DNA of 64,000 nt from an uncultured Chthoniobacter sp. GTDB taxonomy: Bacteria > Verrucomicrobiota > Verrucomicrobiia > Chthoniobacterales > Chthoniobacteraceae. Both the position numbers and the translations under genes were made by a program. Shown piece after piece: positions 54,544 to 62,424 of this stretch (position 1 is the first letter of the stretch; every line of letters begins with the position of its first letter). Under the pieces are notes generated by a model. The model saw only the letters and a program-made list of their open reading frames with translations. It ran no database searches and had not been told where the DNA came from. Location: contig CAIQUL010000194.1 of NCBI GenBank assembly GCA_903874975.1, positions 1-64,000 on the forward strand. Direction: 5' to 3'.

Positions 54544-55501
54544 TTCGAAACTGTTCCTTCCATTGCGCAATCGCCTTGCCATCAAGTGAAATCCGGGTCT
54601 CCGTCGGACCCACGATCCATCTTCTGATCGCTTCAAAATCCGCGCGTGCCGCCGTCGGCAGGCCAATGTCACCGGCCATTTCCTTGGCCCGATTATCAAT
54701 CTCGATGATGAGGGAGCGCTTGCCGGAAAGCAGGCACTGAATCCCTCCGTGCAATCGCGTTCCCACGTAGTCAATGTCGGCTCCGGAGTCGAGAAACTCC
54801 CGGAATGAAGCCATTGAATGGTTCAACAGGCGCACCGGCAGTCCCAGGTCAGCAAGATATGCGGCGTCTGTCCGCCCTTGAGGCCACGCCCAGACATTCT
54901 CGTAACTGCCAATCAAGGTATTCAATAACTCGGAATCGAGATCGGGAGCTTTCGAGTAATCGGTGAGGCAGACAAGGACATCCCGGGCCTTGGACTTTGG
55001 AATCCTGTCCGGTGGCAGATCGGCAAGTGGCCATGTGGTCGGGCAGCCCGTGTTGATCACATTTGCGAATCCCGCACCCAGAAGCTTTGTCCGCGTGTAT
55101 TCATCGCGGACTGAGTGCCGCCACTTCCCTGACATGGCGGCTTTCAGCATCAGCCTCGTGTAGAGATTTGGATCCACCTGGTACTGCCACCATCCGACGC
55201 CGAGCAGGATGGTATTCCGCAAACGCAGAGCTTGGAGGGGGGAGATCTTCCACTGCCTGTATTTGTTCATCCTGGACGTGAGGAGATTGGTGCCGCCAAT
55301 GAAGATGAAATCTGAATCCCGTGCCGCCCTGATATGCGCCGGCGTGGGAAAGCTCTGAGTGGTAACACGATGGATGTCGCATCGCCCGAAAACCGAGTTC
55401 AGTTCCCTGTTCACGGCCTCCTGTATAATCAGGTCGCCGAGATTGGAACTCGGCGTGCCTACATGATCCTCAATGCCGGGGTCGAAGAGAAAGATGCTCA
55501 C
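54527..55501 (-). CDS. Polysaccharide pyruvyl transferase-family protein
   Basis: The 324-residue protein belongs to the CsaB/WcaK-type pyruvyl transferase family: SSNLGDLIIQEAVNRELNSV at the start, DSDFIFIGGTNLL, NTILLGVGWW and IDYVGTRLHGGIQCLLSGKR near the end are the signatures. It would ketalise a glycan sugar with phosphoenolpyruvate. It overlaps the next gene by 4 nt. Confidence 0.87.
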   Translation of the reverse strand: MSIFLFDPGIEDHVGTPSSNLGDLIIQEAVNRELNSVFGRCDIHRVTTQSFPTPAHIRAARDSDFIFIGGTNLLTSRMNKYRQWKISPLQALRLRNTILLGVGWWQYQVDPNLYTRLMLKAAMSGKWRHSVRDEYTRTKLLGAGFANVINTGCPTTWPLADLPPDRIPKSKARDVLVCLTDYSKAPDLDSELLNTLIGSYENVWAWPQGRTDAAYLADLGLPVRLLNHSMASFREFLDSGADIDYVGTRLHGGIQCLLSGKRSLIIEIDNRAKEMAGDIGLPTAARADFEAIRRWIVGPTETRISLDGKAIAQWKEQFRNAGNR

Positions 55502-56040
55502 TGCGCCTTTCGGTCAAAGACCATGACCGTGTTCTGATTCGCGTCTTCGATGGCGGTCAGGTTGTATCGACGAGTGAATGCGGAGAGGAGGAGATAGATC
55601 GACTCATTGTTGACCCAGTTCAGTGATTTCCTCATTCGCAGGTCGGGGATATTTTCCAAAGTGCAGTAGGAAAGAATGACCTTTTTAAGGTTCGAGTCCT
55701 GCAGGTATTCCAAGAACCCGGGCAGGTCTGTGATGTACTCAAGCACGCCACTCAGGAAGCCGACGCTCGCCGAGAGAGGGGGCAGGGGACGCTTATTGAG
55801 ATCCGCCACCAGGGTGCGTTCGTCGCGTTTGATGTAGTCGATCGGCAAGTAGGTGTTCCCATCTTTCAGAAGGGGTTCTAGCCACATCATCCCGCAGCCC
55901 AGATCGGCGACCGCGCCGGGGATGTCTATGTAAGAGGCCATCACCTCGATGCGCTTCTTCCAGCGAGTATCGAATTCCTCCTTTCGCGACCAAAGGAGCG
56001 GGGTGTTTTTTGCGGATGGTGTCCAGAGTTTATTGAACAT
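55498..56040 (-). CDS. Short SAM-methyltransferase-like protein
   Basis: The 180-residue protein has GAVADLGCGMMWLEPLLKDG, PIDYIKRDERTLVADLNKRP, GFLSGVLEYITDLPGFLEYL and ILSYCTLENIPDLRMRK. This is the core of a class I methyltransferase, shorter than usual, like small hypermodification enzymes near glycan clusters. It is located one base after the TylF gene. Confidence 0.78.
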   Translation of the reverse strand: MFNKLWTPSAKNTPLLWSRKEEFDTRWKKRIEVMASYIDIPGAVADLGCGMMWLEPLLKDGNTYLPIDYIKRDERTLVADLNKRPLPPLSASVGFLSGVLEYITDLPGFLEYLQDSNLKKVILSYCTLENIPDLRMRKSLNWVNNESIYLLLSAFTRRYNLTAIEDANQNTVMVFDRKAQ

Positions 56041-56041
56041 C

Positions 56042-56722
56042 TTAGCGGTTTGATTGCTTGTCTTTGTACCAGAAGAGCTGGTCGGTGGAAACCCTCTCCA
56101 CGAGCGGCTTTATGTCATGGCGGTTGCAATAGTCGTAAAACGCCTCCCGGCAGCCTTCCCAGTAACCGAAGTCGTCCAGGATGATGATGCCCCCTACGGA
56201 AACATGGGGGTAAAAGGTTTCGAGTACGAGCATTACGGATTCATACCAATCCGCATCGCAGTGGAGCAGGGCCACTTCTTCCGCGAGCGGTTGCTTGAAG
56301 GTGTCGTGAAACAATCCTCGCCGGATAATCAGCCTGTTTTCCGGTGTGCCGGAAGATTCTACCAGTTGCCTTACTTCCTCGACGTTTGCTTTGCCTTCGC
56401 CGACGAATTTCCGCGCTTCTGCCCCGTCTTTATCGGAGCTTTCCGGCATTCCCTCGAAGCTGTCGTATAGCCAGAGCTTCCTATTTTCCGGCAATCGCCG
56501 GGAGAGGATCGCCGCAGAGCCACCCCTGCAGGTTCCGCATTCCACAAAATCGCCTGGGACATGATGCCAGTTGAGGTAATCGCAGCGGGCTATGAGGCTG
56601 CGGAGTTTCTCCCGGCTGCAGAATGTGTAAGGGGAGACACGGTCGATTTCCTTTTCGATGCCGCGTCGGGAAGCCACGGCATTGAGCTGTGAGCGGAGTT
56701 TGGAGAGAGTGCTGCGTATCAT
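56042..56722 (-). CDS. TylF/MycF-family O-methyltransferase
   Basis: The 226-residue protein has the macrocin O-methyltransferase signature VPGDFVECGTCRGGSAAILS, LWLYDSFEGMPESSDKDGAE, ALLHCDADWYESVMLVLETF and VGGIIILDDFGYWEGCREAF, with the paired Asp that binds Mg. The family methylates sugar hydroxyls, as in macrolide and O-antigen synthesis. It overlaps the next acyltransferase by 4 nt. Confidence 0.9.
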   Translation of the reverse strand: MIRSTLSKLRSQLNAVASRRGIEKEIDRVSPYTFCSREKLRSLIARCDYLNWHHVPGDFVECGTCRGGSAAILSRRLPENRKLWLYDSFEGMPESSDKDGAEARKFVGEGKANVEEVRQLVESSGTPENRLIIRRGLFHDTFKQPLAEEVALLHCDADWYESVMLVLETFYPHVSVGGIIILDDFGYWEGCREAFYDYCNRHDIKPLVERVSTDQLFWYKDKQSNR

Positions 56723-57276
56723 GGCCGGAGGGGAGAACCGGGCGCGACCCAGGTCCAGAGTTGCTGGTCTGTTGTGCGATCGAGTCTTTTGACGGGTTTC
56801 GCGGGAATGCCGACAGCGATTGAATTGGGCGGGATGTCAGAGCAAACGACAGCACCGACACCGATGACCACGTCATCGCCGATCGTTACGCCGGCCATGA
56901 TAGTGACGTTGATCCCACACCACACACGGTTTCCGATGACGACAGGACGGGGCTTCGGAGCCAAGGTCACGGGGTCATGATCGCCGGTCTCGATGTGCAG
57001 GCCCGCCGAGCCGATAAAATCGTCACCGATAGTCACTGGCACATGATTGATGATTTTGACGTAGTCGCCGATGGCGCAGCGGTCGCCTATCGTCAGGTTA
57101 CGGGGACATAGAAGCCGGAAGGCCCTTCCAATGAACAAGGGGTCCCCGTGCTTCACCTCGAAAACTCTCAGGTAAAGCCGTCGCAAGGTAAGGCGGTCGT
57201 TCGGCATCGAAACCAATGCCTCAAGTTCCGACGCTAGGTAGAGGGCCGTTTGCAGGATCCGGCGAATCATTCCCAT
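56719..57276 (-). CDS. Hexapeptide-repeat acyltransferase
   Basis: The 185-residue protein has LTIGDRCAIGDYVKI, VTIGDDFIGSAGLHIETGDH and INVTIMAGVTIGDDVVIGVG with GIPAKPVKRLD at the end, the typical left-handed beta-helix O-acyltransferase. Its His is in the HIETGDHDP loop. It overlaps the Wzt-type gene by 10 nt. Confidence 0.9.
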   Translation of the reverse strand: MGMIRRILQTALYLASELEALVSMPNDRLTLRRLYLRVFEVKHGDPLFIGRAFRLLCPRNLTIGDRCAIGDYVKIINHVPVTIGDDFIGSAGLHIETGDHDPVTLAPKPRPVVIGNRVWCGINVTIMAGVTIGDDVVIGVGAVVCSDIPPNSIAVGIPAKPVKRLDRTTDQQLWTWVAPGSPLRP

Positions 57277-58496
57277 AACAACAATCCCGGCCCGCAGGCG
57301 CCTTTCCAGTCCGCGGCATGCGTGCGTGCCGCCATCGCGCCATCGAATGCGATTTCGAAGCTCAGCGCATTGACAAGGTGCTCGTACGCTTCCTCGTTCC
57401 GTTTTGCTAGGAGAGCGTCCAGATGGTACTTGCCAGGCCCCAGCGCGTGCGGCGGGATGATACAGCGGCTCACGGTCGCGAGGGGATCTTTGGCGGCGGC
57501 AAATTCGTCACTGGAATGCTGGACCCAGACTCCTTGCGAGTTTCGGATGACCAATCCTACGGTCAGATCCTTCTTGCCGCATGGGTTGGTTTCGAAGGTA
57601 ACGACCAACGGTTGCCCGATGCTGAATGTCCCCTGGGCTGCCGGTTCCTGGGTGGCGGTGATTCTTTCGAAGTGCGGGGAAGCTGGACGCTCTTTCGCCT
57701 CATAACTGGAGGCGGAGGCGAAATTGTCGCCAATGTAGGCAGTGATAGTTTCATCAATGGATCCATCCATCACCACCCGTCCTTCCCGCAGCAGGATGCC
57801 GCGACTGCAGAGAGCGCGGATGGCGCCCATGTTGTGGCTGACGAAGAGAATCGTTCGACCTTCTCCTGCAATGCTTTCCATTTTCCCGAGGCATTTCTCC
57901 TGAAAGCGGGCATCGCCGACTGCCAGGACTTCGTCAATGATCAGAATTTCAGGGCTAAGATGTGCGGCGACGGCAAAAGCCAGGCGCACATACATTCCGC
58001 TGCTGTAACGCTTGACCGGTGTGTCGATGAACTGCTCCACCTCCGCGAAATCGACGATTTGATCGAACTTCCGTCTGATCTCCGACTGCCGCATTCCGAG
58101 GATGGTGCCATTCAGGAAGATGTTCTCGTGTCCGGTAAGTTCCGGATGAAATCCGGTGCCCACCTCGAGCAGGCTGGCAACCGAACCTTTAAGGCAAACC
58201 CTGCCTTTGGTAGGTGAGGTAATCCGCGAGAGGATCTTTAGCAGGGTCGATTTCCCGGCTCCATTGCCGCCGATCAGTCCGATCACTTCTCCTGCGCGAA
58301 TTTCGAAGTTAATGCCATCGAGAGCCCAAAAGTTCTCGCCATTCCCGCGCAGCTTCTCGCCGACTTTGCTGTGCGGATCTTCCTGTCCCCGCCAGCGTGC
58401 CCAGCGGCTTTGCAGATCCTGGTAGAGCATCCGCCGGTTGATCACGCCCAACCGGTAGCGCTTGCTCACGTTCTCGACTCGGATGGCGGCGGACAT
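57267..58496 (-). CDS. Wzt-type ABC transporter ATP-binding protein with C-terminal domain
   Basis: The 409-residue protein starts at Met 58496 (MSAAIRVENVSKRYRLGVIN). The ATPase has GGNGAGKSTLLKILSRITSP, the signature YSSGMYVRLAFAVAAHLSPE and LIIDEVLAVGDARFQEKCLG. After residue ~270 comes a beta-sandwich domain (GQPLVVTFETNPCGKKDLTV, GLVIRNSQGVWVQHSSDEF) like the Wzt C-terminal domain that recognises the modified nonreducing end of an O-antigen. The export motor of this operon is therefore probably substrate-selective. The membrane partner is immediately upstream. Confidence 0.94.
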   Translation of the reverse strand: MSAAIRVENVSKRYRLGVINRRMLYQDLQSRWARWRGQEDPHSKVGEKLRGNGENFWALDGINFEIRAGEVIGLIGGNGAGKSTLLKILSRITSPTKGRVCLKGSVASLLEVGTGFHPELTGHENIFLNGTILGMRQSEIRRKFDQIVDFAEVEQFIDTPVKRYSSGMYVRLAFAVAAHLSPEILIIDEVLAVGDARFQEKCLGKMESIAGEGRTILFVSHNMGAIRALCSRGILLREGRVVMDGSIDETITAYIGDNFASASSYEAKERPASPHFERITATQEPAAQGTFSIGQPLVVTFETNPCGKKDLTVGLVIRNSQGVWVQHSSDEFAAAKDPLATVSRCIIPPHALGPGKYHLDALLAKRNEEAYEHLVNALSFEIAFDGAMAARTHAADWKGACGPGLLLWE

Positions 58497-58501
58497 GCGG
58501 G

Positions 58502-59377
58502 CTAGATGGTGTCGGAGAAGGTCTTCTCCACGTGATTGAACGTGATGATGCCACCGAGCAGAACGAGCACACAGACACCCGCTCCCATGGCCAGTTGCCA
58601 GATTTCCACCACGCCGGAGCCGAGGAAGGCGAAGCGGAAGGCCTCGATGATGGGCACCATGGGGTTCAGCACGAGCAGCCAGCGCCATTCCGGGGCGATT
58701 TCCGACAGCGGATAAACGACGGTGCTGCCATACATCCACAACTGTACCCCGAATCCCACGGCGACCGAAAGATCCCGGTAGCGCGTGGTGAGCGCCGAGA
58801 CGAGGCAGCCGACGCCGAGGCCCAGCGCGGCCATCATCACGAGCAGCAGCGGGAGGATGGCCATGCGGAAGTTTGGAAAGACCGGCGCGCCTTGGAGCTT
58901 GAAGAAAACGAGAACGCCAAGGAACAGGCTGAATTGAATGGCGAAGGTGATGAGGTTCGTGATGACGGTGGAAATCGGAAGCACCAGGCGGGGGAAATAG
59001 ACCTTTCCGAAGATGTCCGCGTTTGCGGTGAAAGTGGTGGACGTTTTTTGCAGGCAGTCGGCGAAATACTGCCACATCACCACGCCGGAGAGGTAGAAGA
59101 GCGGCGGCGGGACGGAGTCGGTGGAAATCTTGGCGATCCGCCCGAAGACGATCGTGAAGACGATGGTCGTGAAGAGCGGTTGGAGGAAAAACCACAGCGG
59201 GCCGAGCACGGTCTGCTTGTAGGTGCCCACGAAGTCCCGGCGCACGAACATGTAAATCAGGTCGCGGTACTGCCAGAGATCCCGCCAGCGGACATCGAGC
59301 CAGCCGCGTTGCGGCGTGATGACTTTCGACCACTGGCTCAGGTCTTCAGGAGCGTCCGGTGTGGCGGTGTCGTTCAT
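58502..59377 (-). CDS. Wzm-type polysaccharide ABC transporter permease
   Basis: The 291-residue protein is an ABC-2 permease of the polysaccharide/teichoic acid exporter family (YRDLIYMFVRRDFVGTYKQT, LGPLWFFLQPLFTTIVFTIV, YPLSEIAPEWRWLLVLNPMV, PIIEAFRFAFLGSG). About six membrane helices are evident. With 57267-58496 it makes the exporter that carries the finished glycan across the inner membrane. Confidence 0.94.
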   Translation of the reverse strand: MNDTATPDAPEDLSQWSKVITPQRGWLDVRWRDLWQYRDLIYMFVRRDFVGTYKQTVLGPLWFFLQPLFTTIVFTIVFGRIAKISTDSVPPPLFYLSGVVMWQYFADCLQKTSTTFTANADIFGKVYFPRLVLPISTVITNLITFAIQFSLFLGVLVFFKLQGAPVFPNFRMAILPLLLVMMAALGLGVGCLVSALTTRYRDLSVAVGFGVQLWMYGSTVVYPLSEIAPEWRWLLVLNPMVPIIEAFRFAFLGSGVVEIWQLAMGAGVCVLVLLGGIITFNHVEKTFSDTI

Positions 59378-59396
59378 GCTGCGGGGAAAAATCCGG

Positions 59397-59409
59397 GCAA
59401 GCTGCCGCC
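59397..59409 (-). promoter_or_regulatory. ops-like element (weak candidate)
   Basis: In the leader ahead of the exporter genes the minus strand reads GGCGGCAGCTTGC, which agrees at 11 of 13 positions with the enterobacterial RfaH recruitment site GGCGGTAGCGTGC. The NusG paralogue just upstream makes such a site plausible, but similarity this short can be chance in GC-rich DNA. Confidence 0.25.
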
Positions 59410-59518
59410 CTTGGTCGTTGGCCCGGCGGAGCCGGCCAGACCTGTGATGCGCCGAATGGGACGCGCGTTAGTCATGGATTTACGGGCCGCTTTTTTCCGG
59501 CAGCGGCCGGCCGGTGGA

Positions 59519-60079
59519 TCAGGACGCGGGGGTGCGGGCCTGACGGAAGACGGCGGTGAGGCTGACCTCGATTTCGCGGGTCTGGCCGAGGAATTCGAGA
59601 AGGATGCGCACGCGCTCCTTGGCGGAGTGGAGGCCCGTGACAACGCCGTGCTGTCCGCGCAGCGGACCGGCGACGATTTCCACGTCGTCGCCCATGGTGA
59701 GTTGATAGGCCATGGTCCGCACTTCGTCGGGGCCGATGAATTCCACCAGATCGGCGATGGCGGTGTCGGACACTGTGGCAAAGCGATCGCCAAATCGGAC
59801 CAGGCCGCTGATGCCGGGGCTGTAGCGCACCTGGGCATGGTGCGCGCGCAGCGGGAAGCGGGCGAAGAGGTAGTTCGGAAAGAGGGATTCGACGAACCAC
59901 TTCAGCCCGGTCCGGGTGTTTTTCTGGATGCGCACGCGGGGGCAGAAAACCTCGATGCCCATGCTCCGGCGCAACTGCGCGGCGGCGATGTGTTCGTGCT
60001 TCGGTTGGGAACGGAGGCAGTACCACTGGGGGACATCGGGGTCCGTCATTTCGTCGGTGGGAGCGGACATGGCGATCAT
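59519..60079 (-). CDS. NusG-family specialised transcription antiterminator
   Basis: The 186-residue protein has the NusG N-terminal domain (WYCLRSQPKHEHIAAAQLRR, FPNYLFARFPLRAHHAQVRY, GISGLVRFGDRFATVSDTAI) followed by a KOW domain (MGDDVEIVAGPLRGQHGVVT). This is the RfaH/UpxY/LoaP type, not the house-keeping NusG, which sits beside rpl genes. Located at the head of the long glycan operon, it likely keeps RNA polymerase moving through the 20-kb unit. Confidence 0.88.
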   Translation of the reverse strand: MIAMSAPTDEMTDPDVPQWYCLRSQPKHEHIAAAQLRRSMGIEVFCPRVRIQKNTRTGLKWFVESLFPNYLFARFPLRAHHAQVRYSPGISGLVRFGDRFATVSDTAIADLVEFIGPDEVRTMAYQLTMGDDVEIVAGPLRGQHGVVTGLHSAKERVRILLEFLGQTREIEVSLTAVFRQARTPAS

Positions 60080-60080
60080 T

Positions 60081-60611
60081 CTAAGCGCCGAGGAACTTTA
60101 AAAGCCACGGCAACATCGCTTCGCCCTTTTCTTTCCAGTGCCGGAGTTTCGCAAGGCGGGCGCTGGCGGCGTCGCGTTCGGCTTTTGGGAGCTTCGTAAG
60201 GTGCTGCTCCATCCGGGCGATGCGCGCCGCGCCGCTGTCGAGATGGGGCTGCACCTCCTCTTTGATGAACGCGCTGGCAAACTTGCTCAGCTCGAAATCG
60301 GCCACGTAGTGATCGCGCCGGTCGCCGGGCACATAGACCGTGCGCACCGCGCCAAACGAGCGGAGCACTTTCAACCCCTGGCTCGCCGCGCCTTTGCTCA
60401 TGTGCAGACGATCCATGAGCGCATCCAGCGCGAGTGGTTCCGGTGAGGCGAAAAGCAGCCCGTAAATTTCGCCCACCGACTTCGGCATCCCGAGCAGCCG
60501 GACGAAGCTGATGAAGAAATCGATGGCCTCCACCTCCAGCGGCGACATTCCGCCGGACGGCCGCCGGGCGGCGGCTTTGCGCGTGGCGAGGTTGGGGAGT
60601 TTGGCCGGCAT
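60081..60611 (-). CDS. GbsR-family (MarR-like) transcriptional regulator
   Basis: The 176-residue protein has a winged helix domain (MPKSVGEIYGLLFASPEPLA, LDALMDRLHMSKGAASQGLK, VLRSFGAVRTVYVPGDRRDH) and a C-terminal coiled coil (EVQPHLDSGAARIARMEQHL). The S-K-G-A-A-S-Q-G-L-K-x-L recognition helix is the GbsR hallmark. It sits one base before the NusG-like gene and may control the glycan operon. A palindromic site just upstream of it is a candidate for its operator. Confidence 0.88.
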   Translation of the reverse strand: MPAKLPNLATRKAAARRPSGGMSPLEVEAIDFFISFVRLLGMPKSVGEIYGLLFASPEPLALDALMDRLHMSKGAASQGLKVLRSFGAVRTVYVPGDRRDHYVADFELSKFASAFIKEEVQPHLDSGAARIARMEQHLTKLPKAERDAASARLAKLRHWKEKGEAMLPWLLKFLGA

Positions 60612-60640
60612 CGGGAGGCTTTTTAGGACACCAGTCCGTT

Positions 60641-60662
60641 GTGTTCAAATAAAAATGAACAC
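60641..60662. promoter_or_regulatory. Palindromic operator candidate
   Basis: GTGTTCA and TGAACAC face each other across AATAAAAA in the divergent region between the GbsR-type gene and the GT2 gene, 30 bp from the regulator's start. Extended arms (CGTTGTGTTCA and TGAACACGATG) agree at 9 of 11 positions. The AT-rich spacer is where a promoter -10 could lie. A bound dimer would fit; autoregulation is inferred. Confidence 0.55.
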
Positions 60663-60770
60663 GATGGACGAAAAGTTTTCCCGCCGACATCCGCCCGTGC
60701 CGCGCCCACACGGCGATCCCTCTTGCTGCTGCCCGCTGCCATCGCCTTTAATGCCCAACCCAGCGCCTGC

Positions 60771-61766
60771 ATGATCTCGATCACCGTCCCAGTTTTCAAT
60801 GAAGCGGAGTCTCTCCCCGCCCTCCACGGGTCCATCCGGGAGGTCATGGTCGGGCTCTGCCGCCCGTGGGAGCTGATCTTCGTCAACGACGGCAGCACCG
60901 ATGGCAGCACGGCGATCCTCGACCGCCTCGCCGCGGAGAACGCCGAAGTGAAAGTCGTCCACTTTCGCCGCAATTACGGCCAAACCGCCGCGATGATGGC
61001 CGGCTTCGACTTCGCCGGCGGCGACGTCATCATCCCCCTCGACGGCGATCTCCAGAACGACCCCGCCGACATCCCAAAATTGCTCGCAAAACTCGACGAG
61101 GGTTTCGACGTCTGCTCCGGTTGGCGCAAGGACCGTCAGGACGACGCCCTCCAGCGCAACTTCCCCAGCATCCTCGCCAACCAGCTCATTTCCTGGGTCT
61201 CTGGCGTGCGACTCCACGACTTCGGCTGCTCGCTGAAAGCCTACCGCAGCGAGGTCATCAAGGGCGTGCGGCTTTATGGCGAAATGCACCGCTTTCTCCC
61301 GATCTACGCGGGCTGGCACGGGGCAAAAATCACCGAGGTCGCCGTCAATCACTTCGCGCGGACCACCGGCAAGTCTAAATACGGCCTCGAGCGAGTGGCG
61401 AAAGTGCTGTGCGACCTCGTGGTCGTGAAGTTCCTCGACAGCTACGCCGAGAAGCCCATGTACGTCTTCGGCGGGGTTGGTGCGGTTTCGCTGCTGGTCA
61501 GCTTTCTCGCGGGCTGTTCGGCGGTTTACCTGAAATGCTTTGCGGGCAAATCCTTCATCGATACGCCGCTCCCGCTGCTCTTCGTGATGACCGCGATCAC
61601 GGGGGTCATGTGCGTGCTCATGGGGCTCCTCGCAGAAATGATCATGCGCACCTTTTACGAAAGTCAGGACAAGCGCGTCTACCTCGTCCGCATGACGCGC
61701 AACCTCCCCGAGGAGGCGGGAGCAGACGCTACTTCGTCGGGACCATCAGCACCTCGCCGGGCTTGA
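60771..61766 (+). CDS. Polyprenyl-phosphate glycosyltransferase (ArnC/GtrB-like GT2)
   Basis: The 331-residue enzyme begins MISITVPVFNEAESLPALHG, has VNDGSTDGSTAILDRLA, FRRNYGQTAAMMAGFDFAGG, LDGDLQNDPADIPKLLAKLD (D-x-D region DGDLQNDP) and SWVSGVRLHDFGCSLKAYRS. Two C-terminal membrane helices follow (about residues 232-255, 271-295). It should attach a sugar to undecaprenyl phosphate for use by a GT-C enzyme such as the GT39 protein at 15058. The Met at 60771 was chosen; the open frame goes back to 60639. Its 3' end overlaps the LysM gene by 38 nt. Confidence 0.92.
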   Translation: MISITVPVFNEAESLPALHGSIREVMVGLCRPWELIFVNDGSTDGSTAILDRLAAENAEVKVVHFRRNYGQTAAMMAGFDFAGGDVIIPLDGDLQNDPADIPKLLAKLDEGFDVCSGWRKDRQDDALQRNFPSILANQLISWVSGVRLHDFGCSLKAYRSEVIKGVRLYGEMHRFLPIYAGWHGAKITEVAVNHFARTTGKSKYGLERVAKVLCDLVVVKFLDSYAEKPMYVFGGVGAVSLLVSFLAGCSAVYLKCFAGKSFIDTPLPLLFVMTAITGVMCVLMGLLAEMIMRTFYESQDKRVYLVRMTRNLPEEAGADATSSGPSAPRRA

Positions 61767-62424
61767 TCGTCGGCGTCTTGGTTGCCGCGGGATAATTGAG
61801 TTTCTGGATGGTCGTCGCCCGGCCCGGCGTCTTGAAAAGTGCGCGGGAGATCTTCGCAAAAGTATCTCCCTTCCTGACCGTGTAAGTGCGCGAACCAGGC
61901 AGGATCGGTGCCTTTTCCAACCGGTCTTTCCCGGTCGTGGCGGTTGCCTTTTGCGCGCGCGCCTCGGCAATCGTGCGGAGCAGTTCGGCATTCCTATCGG
62001 CCAGGCGCTTGTTCTCATCGCGCAAGCGGTTCGCGTCGGACTGCGTGGCTGGCGCGCCTTTGGTCAGCGTCGAGAGCAGACCGTTCTGGTCCTGCTTCTT
62101 GAGGGCCTTGGCGTCTTTCGCTCGCGGGCCAGTCGGGGCGAGTTCGACATAGCGGTCGAGATGGTGGATCGCGTCGAGCGGCTGCTTGAGCTTGTCCGAA
62201 TAAATCAGCGCGATTTTGTAATGGGTGTCGGCGGATTTCGCCGTGCCGTCGAGAGTCGCTTCGTAGAGCGAGACCGCCGCGGCAAAGTCGCCCGTCGCGA
62301 CCTTCTTCTCCGCCTTCTCGATCTTGTCCTTGGTCCCATCGTCGAAAAGCCGCGTGCAACCCGCAACGGCAAGACCCGCGCAGGCCAGGACCACGATCGT
62401 TCCGGAACGAAGGAAGCGCACCAT
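61729..62424 (-). CDS. LysM/TPR lipoprotein
   Basis: The 231-residue protein has a lipoprotein signal (TIVVLACAGLAVAGC, lipid-modified Cys about residue 23), a helical TPR-like pair (GDFAAAVSLYEATLDG and HYKIALIYSDKLKQPLDAIH), a coiled coil and a C-terminal LysM domain (RTYTVRKGDTFAKISRALFK, LNYPAATKTPTIKPGEVLMV). LysM binds peptidoglycan, so this protein links the outer membrane or periplasm to the wall. Its start overlaps the stop of the PPK2 gene by 1 nt. Confidence 0.9.
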   Translation of the reverse strand: MVRFLRSGTIVVLACAGLAVAGCTRLFDDGTKDKIEKAEKKVATGDFAAAVSLYEATLDGTAKSADTHYKIALIYSDKLKQPLDAIHHLDRYVELAPTGPRAKDAKALKKQDQNGLLSTLTKGAPATQSDANRLRDENKRLADRNAELLRTIAEARAQKATATTGKDRLEKAPILPGSRTYTVRKGDTFAKISRALFKTPGRATTIQKLNYPAATKTPTIKPGEVLMVPTK

